From: Lentzea nigeriaca
GTDB lineage: Bacteria; Actinomycetota; Actinomycetes; Mycobacteriales; Pseudonocardiaceae
DNA length: 64,000 nucleotides
NCBI RefSeq assembly: GCF_016907955.1
Contig: NZ_JAFBCX010000003.1
Span: 62,001-126,000 of the forward strand
Reading direction: 5' to 3'
Part shown: positions 28,371 through 37,271 of the stretch, in pieces
Layout of the letters: each line of letters starts with the position of its first letter
Position numbering within the stretch: position 1 is the first letter of the stretch
Program-made: the position numbers and the translations under genes
The notes under the pieces: model-generated
Told to the model about the DNA's origin: nothing
The model's input: only the letters and a program-made list of their open reading frames with translations
Databases searched by the model: none

Positions 28371-30064
28371 CTCGTCATTGTCTCCTTCGTCCGGTTGGCC
28401 GCGAGGTAGGCCCGCCATCCCCCGAACGGGGTGATGTCGTCGGCGCCCTCCAGAGCCCACGGTTCGGCGAGGAAGCCCGGGACCGCGGCGCCGTCGGAGA
28501 GTTCGACGGTGCCGATGACCATCGGTGGCGGAACGGCGGCGACGAACGTGCCGAACCCCGCCGCCGGGAGCCGCCAGACCTCTCCCTCGACGCTGGCACC
28601 GCCGTCCGCGACGCGCATGAGACCGGGTTTGGGTGGTGTCGTGTCCAGTGCGCGCAACCGGTACGCCGCGGCAGTCGTGGCCGGGCGGACCAGGGTGCCG
28701 CCCGCTTGCACCAGTTGTGAGTTCAGGGGCTGGCCGCTGAGGTGCGCGCCGACGACGAAGAGGTCGATCGAGGGCGCGAGCAGGCGGCGGGCGAGATCGG
28801 CCAGGCCGCGGTCGCTGAACGCCGGACCGGTGAGCATCACGCCGAACGGCAGCCCGCCGACGAACCCGGCGGGCACGGCGAGTGAGGCCAAGTCGAGCAG
28901 GTTGGCGAAGTTGGTGAAGCGGCCCAGCCTGCTGTTGACGCCGACGGGGTCGGCGGCAACCTCCTCGAGGGTGGGATGGCAGGTGGTGGTCGGGGTCAGC
29001 AGCGCGTCGCAGCCGTCGAGCAACGCGCGTCCCTGCGCACCGAGGCGGGCGAGCGTGGCGGTGTCGGCGGCCCACTGCGCGGCCGTCGGCGATGCTCCCG
29101 CGAGGATGATCGCGGCCACGGTGGGGTCGAGGCCGGTGCCGATCTGGTCGCGATGAGCCTCGATGTGAGCACCGACGGCGGCGTAGCGTTCGGCGACGAA
29201 AGCGCCGCCGTACAACATCTTCGCTGCCTCGAGCAGCGGTGCGATGTCGACCTCGACGATCTCCACGCCAGTGGCGGCCAGGCTCTCCGCTGCCGCGGCG
29301 AAGGCCTCGCGCCAGCCGGGTGCCATCTCGGCCAGGTGCTCGCCGGTGGGCACGGCGACCCGCGGCCGCGGCGGAAGAACCGCGTCCGCGCGGGCTTCGC
29401 GGGACAACGGATCCTCGGCGTCGGGTCCGGACATGAGCTCGGCGACCAGCCGTCCCAGAGCGAGGTCGCGGGCGAAAACCGTGACGCAGTCCAGGGAATA
29501 GCACGCGGGCACGACTCCGGTGACGGGCACCAGCCCCTTCGTCGGTTTCACCCCGACGATGCCGTTGAGCGCGGCGGGGACACGTCCGGACCCCGCGGTG
29601 TCGGTGCCCAGTGCGGCGTCCACGATGCCCAGCGCGACGGCGACGGCGGAGCCCGCGGACGAACCCCCGGAGATCCTGGTGGGGTCCCAGGCGTTGCGGA
29701 CCTCGCCGTACGGGCTTCTGGTGCCCACCAACCCGGTCGCGAACTGGTCGAGGTTGGTCTTCCCGATCACCACGGCGCCCGCGGCCCGCAGCCGCGCGAC
29801 CGCCGTGGCGTCCGAGTCCGGGCGGTAGATGTAGGACGGCGCACCCGCGGTCGTCGGCAGCCCGGCCACGTCGATGTTGTCCTTGACCGCGATCACCCGG
29901 CCCGCCAGCGGGAGGTCCTCGCCCGCGGCCACCCGTTCGGCGATGATCTTCGCCTCGGACAGCGCGTCCTCGCGGAAGCGCAGGGTCACCCAGATCTCCC
30001 GGCGGCCCTCGGCCTCGATCCGGTCGTAGGCCCTGTCGACGGCGGCGATGGGATCGAGCGTCAT
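28367..30064 (-). CDS. atzF: Allophanate hydrolase
   Basis: 565 aa from ATG 30064 (ATGA overlap with the carboxylase). The amidase domain has the Lys-cisSer-Ser triad: Lys61 (AVKDNIDVAG), Ser135 (ISGGSSAGSA) and Ser159 (DTAGSGRVPAA). A separate C-terminal domain (about 445-565, from DLFVVGAHLSG) is the part that in allophanate hydrolases decarboxylates or positions the intermediate. It turns allophanate into two ammonia and two CO2, completing nitrogen release after the carboxylase step. Confidence 0.93.
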   Translation of the reverse strand: MTLDPIAAVDRAYDRIEAEGRREIWVTLRFREDALSEAKIIAERVAAGEDLPLAGRVIAVKDNIDVAGLPTTAGAPSYIYRPDSDATAVARLRAAGAVVIGKTNLDQFATGLVGTRSPYGEVRNAWDPTRISGGSSAGSAVAVALGIVDAALGTDTAGSGRVPAALNGIVGVKPTKGLVPVTGVVPACYSLDCVTVFARDLALGRLVAELMSGPDAEDPLSREARADAVLPPRPRVAVPTGEHLAEMAPGWREAFAAAAESLAATGVEIVEVDIAPLLEAAKMLYGGAFVAERYAAVGAHIEAHRDQIGTGLDPTVAAIILAGASPTAAQWAADTATLARLGAQGRALLDGCDALLTPTTTCHPTLEEVAADPVGVNSRLGRFTNFANLLDLASLAVPAGFVGGLPFGVMLTGPAFSDRGLADLARRLLAPSIDLFVVGAHLSGQPLNSQLVQAGGTLVRPATTAAAYRLRALDTTPPKPGLMRVADGGASVEGEVWRLPAAGFGTFVAAVPPPMVIGTVELSDGAAVPGFLAEPWALEGADDITPFGGWRAYLAANRTKETMTR

Positions 30065-33000
30065 GGCAGCACCGCCGCGAGGATCTGACCGGGGTCGACC
30101 TGGTCGCCGGGACTCACGTACAGCTCGACCAGTCTGCCCGTGACGGGTGTGGTCACGTCGGCCTCCATCTTCATCGCCTCGACCGAGAGGACCGCGTCCC
30201 CTTCGGTCATCGGGGAACCTGGTTGCACTGCGAGCCGCCAGACGGTCGCGGTGAACGGTGCGGTCACGGCGACCGCGCCGGCGGGCAGCGTCACGTCGGG
30301 TGCGGTGATCACTTCGGGTTCGTCGTGCCGGTCGAACTCCCCTGCGAGCCGCCAGCGGGCCTTCTCCTCCTCGAAGGCCGCGGTCTGGCGTGCTCGGAAG
30401 GCCGCGATGTCGTCGGCGTTGTCGTCGAGGAAACGGAGGTGGTCGGCGATCGAGAACGTGCCGTCGACCGTCTCGAAGTCGCCACGTCCGGCGTCGGTCT
30501 CGGCCCGCAGTTCGACCAACTCGTCGGCTTCGACCGGGTACCACTCGATCCGGTCGAAGAAGCGCAGCGCCCACGGGTGCTCGGCGAACAGCCCGCCGCG
30601 GCGGTAGCGGTTCCACACCTGCACCGTCCGGCCGACGAACTGGTATCCGCCAGGCCCTTCCATGCCGTAGACGCAGAGATAGGCGCCGCCGATGCCGACC
30701 GAGTTCTCTGCCGTCCACGTCCGCGCGGGGTTGTACTTCGTCGTCACGAGCCGGTGCCGGGGGTCGAGCGGGGTCGCCACCGGCGCGCCGAGGTAGACGT
30801 CACCGAGACCCAGCACCAGATAGGACGCGTCGAAGACGGTCCGATAGACGTCGTCCACCGACTCCAAACCGTTGATGCGGCGGATGAACTCGATGTTCCA
30901 CGGTGTCCACGGCGCGTCGGAACGCACGCCGGCCATGTACCGCTCGATCGCCAGCCTGGTGGCGGGATCGTCCCAGCTGAGCGGCAAGCGCACCGTGCGG
31001 GACGGCACCACGAGATCTTGCGTGGCGGGCACTTCGCCTTCGAGCTCCTGGAGCAGCCGCGCGACGTCGGAGGCTTTCAACCGGGCCGGGTCCGTGTGGA
31101 CCTGCAGGGAGCGAATGCCCGGCGTGACGTCGAGAATGCCCTCCGGGGCATGGGCCGCAAGGGTTTCCTGGAGCGCGTGCACCCGCATGCGCAGGGCGAG
31201 GTCGAGGGTCATGGGCCCGTACTCGACGAGCACGTTGCTGTCGCCGTCACGGCGATACGTGACGGAAGGGCCGTTGTCGGTCTCCTCCAACCGTCCCAAC
31301 ACGCCGTCGTCATCGTCGCCGCCCGAAGTGACCACGTGCGGGACGGATCGCCGGTCGGCTGCGGCATCGGCCTCCCGCACCCGCACGAACCGAACCGTGT
31401 CGCCAGGACGCAACTGCCCGAGCTTCCACAGATCACCACTGGCGACCACGGCCGGGCAGACGAACCCGCCCAGCGACGGGCCGTCGGGGCCGAGGATGAC
31501 GGGGGTGTCGCCGGTGAAGTCGATGGCGCCGACGGCGTACGGGGTGTCGTGGATGTTCGACGGGTGCAGCCCCGCTTCCCCGCCGTCGGGGCGCGCCCAC
31601 TCCGGTTTCGGGCCGATCAGCCGGATGCCGGTGCGCGCGGAGTTGTGGTGCACCTTGAAATCGTTGGCGTAAAAGGAGTCGAGGTCGCCACGGGTGAAGA
31701 ACTCGGGTGCCCCGTGCGGGCCTTCGGTGACCGCGATCTGCCAGCTGCCGGTGATCGCGGGACGGCGGTGCGCCGGGGTCGGGCCACCGATCGTGGTCAG
31801 TCCCGGGTTCTCCGCGGCGTCCGGTGAGCACAGCCGCAGCACGTCGCCTGCCAGCAGCGCGCGACCGGCGTGGCCGCCGAAGCCGCCCAGGGTGAACGTC
31901 GCCGCGCTGCCGAGGTAGGCGGGCACGTCGAGGCCGCCCCGGACGGCGAGGTAGGTGCGCAGCCCAGGCCCGGCGGCCGTACCGATCCGCACCGTGCCAC
32001 CGGCGGGGACGTCGACCGGTTCCCACTGCGGCACCGGCTCACCGTCCACAGAGGACTCGACGGGTGCGCCGGTGAGGCAGATGACCGACGGAACCGAGAA
32101 CCGCAAGGTCGGTCCCGTCGCCGTGATCTCCAGTCCCGGTGCGGTGGCTGGATTGCCGACCGCGAGGTTCGCCTCGGTCAGCGAGACCGGATCGAACGGG
32201 CCGCTCGGCGGGACACCGACCTGCCAGTACCCGACCCGGCCTGGGAGGTCCTGCACCGTCGTCATCGTCCCCGGCACGAGGACGTCGACGCGGGGATCGG
32301 GATCGGTGGTGACGTCGAGGCTGGAGGTCGAGTGCACCGCGGCCCGCACGTCGTCGGAGGCGGTGAGGGCGCGCAACAGCCCCAGGTTCGTGACGATGCC
32401 GTCGACGCGGGAGCCGTCGAGCGCCTCGCCGAGGAGGTCGAGCGCGGCGTCGCGGTTGGGACCGGCGGCGATCACCTTGGCCAGCATGGGGTCGTAGTGC
32501 GGCGAGACCTCCAGCCCGGTCTCGATCCAGCCGTCGACCCGGACACCGTCGAGATCTTCCGGGAAGACCGCCCGAGTCACCAGACCCGACGACGGCAGTG
32601 ACTCCTTCGCGGGATCCTCGGCGTAGACACGGGCTTCGACAGCGTGTCCGTCCGGGATCCACGGCGAGTCGAAGACACGATCGGGCAGGCCGTCCGCGCC
32701 GTCACGGGCCAGCCGCAGCATCAGCTCGACGAGATCGACACCGAAGACCATCTCCGTCACGGGGTGCTCGACCTGCAGCCGCGTGTTGACCTCCAGGAAC
32801 GAGGCCTCCTGGCGGACCGGGTCGTAGATGAACTCGACGGTGCCGGCACTGCGGTACCGCACCGACGCCGCCAGCTCCCGCGCCGAGCTGTGCAGCAGCT
32901 CGCGGACGTGGCCCGGCAGGGCCGGAGCGGGCGCCTCCTCGACGACCTTCTGGTTGCGGCGCTGCAGCGAGCAGTCCCGGTCGCCGATCACCGCGACCCG

Positions 33001-33660
33001 GCCGAGCCCGTCGCCGAAGAGCTGCACCTCGACGTGCCGGGCCGGGCGCACCAGCCGTTCGAGGAACACGCCCGCGGCGCCGAAGTTCTGCCGTGCCAGC
33101 GACTCCACGCGTTCGAACGCCCCGCGCACCTCGTCTGCGGTGGCACAGGCCTGCATGCCGATGCCACCACCACCGCCGGTCGCCTTGACCATCACCGGCA
33201 GCCCGATCCGTTCGGCCGCGGCGGCGGCCTCGTCGGCCGACGACAGCAGACCGGTGCCGGCGAGCATCGGCACGCCCGCGCGGCGCGCGATCTCCCGGGC
33301 GGTGTGCTTCTCGCCGAACGCGGCGATCTGCTCGGGGGCAGGGCCGACGAACCGCAGACCCGCTGTTTCCACGGCACGGGCGAAAGCGACGCTCTCGGAC
33401 AGGAACCCGTAGCCGGGGTGGATCAGCCCGGCGCCGCTGTCGAGAGCCGCCTCGATGACCGCGTCGGCTCGCAGGTAGGAGTCGCGGGCGGGAGCGGGCC
33501 CGAGCCGGACCGCGGTGTCGGCCTCCCGGACGTGCGGGGCGGCGCGGTCGGCGTCGGAGTAGACCGCGACCGTCTTCATGCCCAGGGCGTTGGCACCGCG
33601 GATGATCCGGCGCGCGATCTCGCCCCGGTTGGCGACCAGGACCACGTCGAACGACGTCAT
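30061..33660 (-). CDS. Biotin-dependent urea/guanidine carboxylase
   Basis: 1199 aa from ATG 33660, coupled at both ends (ATGA). The biotin carboxylase domain (about 1-450) opens FDVVLVANRGEIARRIIRG and has KATGGGGGIGMQ for ATP. A KipA/KipI-like carboxyltransferase spans about 490-1060. The C-terminal biotinyl domain has EAMKME with biotin on Lys1164. Enzymes of this shape were long called urea carboxylase. Those linked to DUF1989 (carboxyguanidine deiminase) genes, as here, have been shown to carboxylate guanidine. The substrate is therefore most likely guanidine, with urea as the alternative. Confidence 0.9.
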   Translation of the reverse strand: MTSFDVVLVANRGEIARRIIRGANALGMKTVAVYSDADRAAPHVREADTAVRLGPAPARDSYLRADAVIEAALDSGAGLIHPGYGFLSESVAFARAVETAGLRFVGPAPEQIAAFGEKHTAREIARRAGVPMLAGTGLLSSADEAAAAAERIGLPVMVKATGGGGGIGMQACATADEVRGAFERVESLARQNFGAAGVFLERLVRPARHVEVQLFGDGLGRVAVIGDRDCSLQRRNQKVVEEAPAPALPGHVRELLHSSARELAASVRYRSAGTVEFIYDPVRQEASFLEVNTRLQVEHPVTEMVFGVDLVELMLRLARDGADGLPDRVFDSPWIPDGHAVEARVYAEDPAKESLPSSGLVTRAVFPEDLDGVRVDGWIETGLEVSPHYDPMLAKVIAAGPNRDAALDLLGEALDGSRVDGIVTNLGLLRALTASDDVRAAVHSTSSLDVTTDPDPRVDVLVPGTMTTVQDLPGRVGYWQVGVPPSGPFDPVSLTEANLAVGNPATAPGLEITATGPTLRFSVPSVICLTGAPVESSVDGEPVPQWEPVDVPAGGTVRIGTAAGPGLRTYLAVRGGLDVPAYLGSAATFTLGGFGGHAGRALLAGDVLRLCSPDAAENPGLTTIGGPTPAHRRPAITGSWQIAVTEGPHGAPEFFTRGDLDSFYANDFKVHHNSARTGIRLIGPKPEWARPDGGEAGLHPSNIHDTPYAVGAIDFTGDTPVILGPDGPSLGGFVCPAVVASGDLWKLGQLRPGDTVRFVRVREADAAADRRSVPHVVTSGGDDDDGVLGRLEETDNGPSVTYRRDGDSNVLVEYGPMTLDLALRMRVHALQETLAAHAPEGILDVTPGIRSLQVHTDPARLKASDVARLLQELEGEVPATQDLVVPSRTVRLPLSWDDPATRLAIERYMAGVRSDAPWTPWNIEFIRRINGLESVDDVYRTVFDASYLVLGLGDVYLGAPVATPLDPRHRLVTTKYNPARTWTAENSVGIGGAYLCVYGMEGPGGYQFVGRTVQVWNRYRRGGLFAEHPWALRFFDRIEWYPVEADELVELRAETDAGRGDFETVDGTFSIADHLRFLDDNADDIAAFRARQTAAFEEEKARWRLAGEFDRHDEPEVITAPDVTLPAGAVAVTAPFTATVWRLAVQPGSPMTEGDAVLSVEAMKMEADVTTPVTGRLVELYVSPGDQVDPGQILAAVLP

Positions 33661-34307
33661 GGGCTCACCACGATCATGCGCAGCGGCGTCGGGTTGAAGT
33701 CGTTGCACGGGTTGTTCATCTGGGGGCAGTTGGAGACCAGCACCAGAACGTCCGTGTCGGCCCTCACCGCAACTCTCTTGCCGGGCGCGGACATCCCGTC
33801 GACGATGCCGAGCGCGCCGTCCGCCTCGACCGGGACGTTCATGAACCAGTTGAGGTTGGACACCAGGTCGCGCAGGCCGAGTCCGTGTTTGGCGCCCTCG
33901 GACAGGAAGTTCTCCCGGCACCCGTGGTGGAACATCACGTGGTGGCCGTACCGCAGCGTGTTCGACTCCTTGGAGCACGCGCCGCCGATGGTGTCCTGCC
34001 GGTCGATCTCGTTGCCGACCACGGTCATCAGCGGGTTGCCGAGGTTGCTGCGCAGCACCGTGTCCGTGCGGACGTAGGCGTTTCCCTGCCAGGCCAGCGT
34101 GTCGGGGACGCTGTAGCGCTCCTCGGTGTCGGCGGCGTTGTAGAGCAGGCAGTCGCCTGACTGGTTGCCTCCCACGTCCACAATGGTCAGCACGTGGCCG
34201 GCCCGCACCACGGCGGACCAGGAGGCGTTGGGAGCGACCCGGTCGTCGAGCACGACCTCGCCCGGCACCAGCGGTTCCGACCAGTCGAGAGACATCGTGC
34301 TGGTCAC
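33657..34307 (-). CDS. cgdB: DUF1989 protein (urea amidolyase-associated 2 / carboxyguanidine deiminase subunit)
   Basis: 216 aa from GTG 34307 (GTGA overlap); ATG 34295 (MSLDWSEPLVPG) is an alternative. The DUF1989 fold is marked by DVGGNQSGDCLLYNA, GACSKESNTLRYGHH and NLNWFMNVPVEADG. It pairs with the next protein upstream. In guanidine-degrading bacteria the pair removes ammonia from carboxyguanidine to give allophanate. Metal-binding Cys/His residues (GACSKES, HGCRENF) are present. The symbol is given by operon position. Confidence 0.8.
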   Translation of the reverse strand: MTSTMSLDWSEPLVPGEVVLDDRVAPNASWSAVVRAGHVLTIVDVGGNQSGDCLLYNAADTEERYSVPDTLAWQGNAYVRTDTVLRSNLGNPLMTVVGNEIDRQDTIGGACSKESNTLRYGHHVMFHHGCRENFLSEGAKHGLGLRDLVSNLNWFMNVPVEADGALGIVDGMSAPGKRVAVRADTDVLVLVSNCPQMNNPCNDFNPTPLRMIVVSP

Positions 34308-35122
34308 AGTCCTCGCGCCTCCGCGTAGTCGATGGTGTTCAGGTAGGCCCGGTGTGCTTCGGGCGTGGCCTGGAAACGGTCGTCGTCCGGCCCGGTGGGT
34401 GCGCTGCGCCAGGCGTGCACGCGCAGCGGTCCGGCCACGTAGTCCGGGCGTGGATCCAGCGGGTGCGGCACGTTGGCCACCAGGATCAGCAACGGCAGTT
34501 CGGCCAGCAGTTCGACCGAGGTGCCCTCCCCCGCCGATCCCCGCCACTCGAACGCACCGTCGGCGTCGACCCTGATTCCCTGGAAGAAGGACACACTCGG
34601 CGGGAGGTCGCGCGGCGCGAGACCGTGTTTGGCCGCGGCCTTGACGAACAGCGAACGGCCCGCCGGGGACGGCCCCTCCGGCCTGGCATCGCCGTACTTG
34701 CGCTGGTTCCACGCCTCGGTGGTCGTCCCGCAGAACGCGTCGTGGTGTCCCGACGTGTCTTCGACGATCGTCGCGAGCACACGGCCGTCACCCGACAGCA
34801 ACGGGTGCCCGGCACCGAGGTAGGCCTGCCAGGGGATCTTCACGGTGTCGGCGACGTTGAGCCGCTCGACCGTTTCCAGCGCGTTGTAGACGATCACGTG
34901 CGCGCACGCGTCACCGGTGGGGTCGTCGAACCGGATCCGCGTTCCCCTGGCGAGCACCTTGTGCGTGTATCCGCCCGGCGCAACGGTTTCCGCCCAGGTG
35001 AGCGCTTCCACTCCCAGGGGCCGGTACGGGCTCGACGATGCCGGCAGGTAGGGCATCCACTCGCTCGTCTGCCCGCCTCGTGCGCGAGCGTCCGCCCTGG
35101 CGTTGAGAACGGAGTCGGTCAC
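34304..35122 (-). CDS. cgdA: DUF1989 protein (urea amidolyase-associated 1 / carboxyguanidine deiminase subunit)
   Basis: 272 aa from GTG 35122, directly abutting the permease stop. It has the longer N-terminus typical of the first subunit and the motifs DDPTGDACAHVIVYNA, EDTSGHHDAFCGTTTEAW and PPSVSFFQGIRVDADG. It is partner of the neighbouring DUF1989 protein; together they are the likely carboxyguanidine deiminase. The position between transporter and carboxylase is the usual order. Confidence 0.8.
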   Translation of the reverse strand: MTDSVLNARADARARGGQTSEWMPYLPASSSPYRPLGVEALTWAETVAPGGYTHKVLARGTRIRFDDPTGDACAHVIVYNALETVERLNVADTVKIPWQAYLGAGHPLLSGDGRVLATIVEDTSGHHDAFCGTTTEAWNQRKYGDARPEGPSPAGRSLFVKAAAKHGLAPRDLPPSVSFFQGIRVDADGAFEWRGSAGEGTSVELLAELPLLILVANVPHPLDPRPDYVAGPLRVHAWRSAPTGPDDDRFQATPEAHRAYLNTIDYAEARGL

Positions 35123-36667
35123 TCAGGCCTCCTGTGCGCTGTGCGGGACGTGGCGCAGCTCGATCCGGCCGTGCAGCCGGTGCTTGTAGAGGAGGTACGC
35201 GGCACCGGCGGCGAGGCTGAGGCCGATCACGAGCAGCGCGCTCCAGCGCAGCCACCAGGTCTCGCCGGTGAGGTCGTAGATCTCCGGCCGTGGCCACAAC
35301 AGGTTGACCGCCATGCCGATCTGGTAGACGACGGCGAGCGCGTTCAGCGGGATTCCCCACCTGCCGAGGCCGAACAGCGGTTTGCCGTGCTCGTCGACAC
35401 CTGCCGGCCAGCCATCGGTCCTGCGGTGCCGGAGCCGGGTGACCAGCAGCGGCAAGGTCACGCCGAGGTACGCGAGGTAGAGCATCGCGATGCACAGACT
35501 CGACAACGCGGTGAAGAGCGCGGACTGACCGATGTTGACCACGAGTGCGACCGCGGCGCCGACACCCACGACGATCGAGGCGCCGACCGGCGTTCCGGTG
35601 CGCGGGGACACCTTGGCCAGCTGCTTGTGGAACGGGAAGGCCTTGTCCCTGGCCATCGAGTAGATCATCCGCGCACCCGCGGTCTGGATGGCGAGCGTGC
35701 ACGCGAACACGGCCACGGCGACGCAGCACAGCAGCAGACGCCCCAGCACGCCGCCCAGTCGTTCGGTGAGCACCCAGGAAAGCCCTGCGGTGGCGAGGTT
35801 TCCGTCGGTGAGGCTCGGCGCGGCCATCAACGCGCCGAGGATGAGCAACGCGCCGCCGATCGCGGACGCGATGAGCGCGTGCAGGATCGTGCGCGGTGTC
35901 GTTCGTCTCGGTGAGTGTGTTTCCTCGGACAGCTCACCCGCGGAGTCGAACCCCACCATCACGTACGCGGCCATCAGCGCCGAGGCGAGGAACGCCGGGA
36001 GATAAGCACCCTCGCCGGTCCACCCCTCGTGCGTGAGCACGACCTGAGGACCGCGCTCGGGAAGGACGAACAGCGCCAGGACGAGCACGATCACCGCGAC
36101 GATCTCGACGGTGACCCCGACGCTCGTGGCCGACGCCATGTGGCGCACGCCGGCGATGTTCACGGCCGTGGTGATCACGAGGAGGATCACGCCGAGCAGC
36201 ACCGCGTTCTGCGCGCCGGTCGCCGAGGTCACCGAGGAGTCCGCGCCGGATCCTCCGACGATCTGGAAGCCGGACCAGATGCTCGGCAGGACGACCTGGA
36301 TCGCGATCGCGGCCGCGGCGACGGTGAGGATCTGCCCGATGATCATGATCCAGCCGGCGAACCAGCCCGCCGTCGTGCCCGCCAGGCGGCTGGACCACTG
36401 GAAGATCGCACCGGAGACCGGCCACCGCGCCGCGAGCTCCGCGAAGCACAGCGCGACGAGCAGCTGCCCGGCGAAGACCAGGGGCCAGGCCCAGAAGAAC
36501 GAGGCACCACCGAGGCCGAAGCCCAGCCCGAAGAGCTGGAACACCGTGGTGAGGATCGAGACGAACGAGAAGCCCGCGGCGAAGGACGAGAACGTGCCCA
36601 CCCCCCTGCGCAACTCCTGGGCGTAGCCGGATCCAGGGGAACCGGTGTCACTGAGAGACGTGCTCAT
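35123..36667 (-). CDS. APC-superfamily permease (probable guanidine/urea or amine importer)
   Basis: 514 aa with about 12 hydrophobic segments. The N-terminal signature FSSFAAGFSFVSILTTVFQLFG and the later GFDSAGELSEETHSPRRTTP are characteristic of the amino acid/choline transporter (ACT) branch of APC. It is first in the operon with the carboxylase, so the likely cargo is the operon's substrate (guanidine or urea); many such operons use an ABC importer instead. A 22-base palindrome lies ~24 bp before the start. Confidence 0.85.
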   Translation of the reverse strand: MSTSLSDTGSPGSGYAQELRRGVGTFSSFAAGFSFVSILTTVFQLFGLGFGLGGASFFWAWPLVFAGQLLVALCFAELAARWPVSGAIFQWSSRLAGTTAGWFAGWIMIIGQILTVAAAAIAIQVVLPSIWSGFQIVGGSGADSSVTSATGAQNAVLLGVILLVITTAVNIAGVRHMASATSVGVTVEIVAVIVLVLALFVLPERGPQVVLTHEGWTGEGAYLPAFLASALMAAYVMVGFDSAGELSEETHSPRRTTPRTILHALIASAIGGALLILGALMAAPSLTDGNLATAGLSWVLTERLGGVLGRLLLCCVAVAVFACTLAIQTAGARMIYSMARDKAFPFHKQLAKVSPRTGTPVGASIVVGVGAAVALVVNIGQSALFTALSSLCIAMLYLAYLGVTLPLLVTRLRHRRTDGWPAGVDEHGKPLFGLGRWGIPLNALAVVYQIGMAVNLLWPRPEIYDLTGETWWLRWSALLVIGLSLAAGAAYLLYKHRLHGRIELRHVPHSAQEA

Positions 36668-36690
36668 GGGCCCTCCCGGAGCCGGACGGA

Positions 36691-36712
36691 ATATCTGTCG
36701 AGCGACAGGTAT
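36691..36712. promoter_or_regulatory. Palindromic operator upstream of the nitrogen operon
   Basis: ATATCTGTCG (36691-36700), AG, then CGACAGGTAT (36703-36712): ten-base arms with one mismatch and a perfect CTGTCG/CGACAG core. GACTGTC at 36713-36719 repeats a half-site. It is 24 bp upstream of the permease start. The TetR at the operon end is a plausible binder; this is not shown. Confidence 0.6.
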
Positions 36713-36878
36713 GACTGTCTGGCCCCGGTATTTCGCCGACAGGTGACGTGCGTAAATTCCCCGTGAACCACGCCGCCGACGAAAATGAGCCGGGGATGTA
36801 GACGTGAGGAGCCCGGCACCGACGTCTCAGGCGAGGATGGGTCGTCCGGACGCATCCACGACGCCGACCGAGGAGCCG

Positions 36879-37271
36879 ATGGTGAAGTACGTGATCCTGA
36901 TCCACTCCAACCCGCAGCCGTGGGGGCACCCGACGCCCGAGTACCTGCCCCACTACCAGGACATGCCGCGGGCGGAGCGGGACCGGCTGAACTCCGAGTT
37001 CGAGAAGATGCTCGGCGAGCTGCACGAGAAGGGCGAACTGCTCGGCGGCGAGGCGCTGGCGGCGCCCGAGTCGTCGCGGCTCTACCGGTGGGCGGACGAG
37101 AAGCCACTGGTCACCGACGGGCCGTACTCGGAGGCCAAGGAGCACCTGGCCGGTTTCTTCCTGATCGACGTGGACAGCCACGCTCGTGCGGAGGAGATCG
37201 CGGCCCGCTTCTCGGGTCCGGGCGAGACGGTCGAGCTTCGGCCCACGATGTGGCCCGGCGGGGACGCCTGA
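36879..37271 (+). CDS. YCII/DGPF-domain protein
   Basis: 130 aa from ATG 36879 (GAGGAG upstream); an upstream open extension lacks family residues. It has KYVILIHSNPQPWGHPTPEY at the start and the namesake VTDGPYSEAKEHLAGFFLID. DGPF proteins are almost always paired with ECF sigma factors and may be ligand-binding accessory proteins. Its stop overlaps the sigma gene start (TGATG). Confidence 0.9.
   Translation: MVKYVILIHSNPQPWGHPTPEYLPHYQDMPRAERDRLNSEFEKMLGELHEKGELLGGEALAAPESSRLYRWADEKPLVTDGPYSEAKEHLAGFFLIDVDSHARAEEIAARFSGPGETVELRPTMWPGGDA

Noticed and set aside
36668..36878. Guanidine riboswitch (ykkC classes I-III) ahead of the carboxylase operon
   Set aside because: The minus-strand leader lacks the class I conserved CUGGUCCGAGAG and ACACGG elements, the paired ACGR loops of class II, and the class III pseudoknot sequence.
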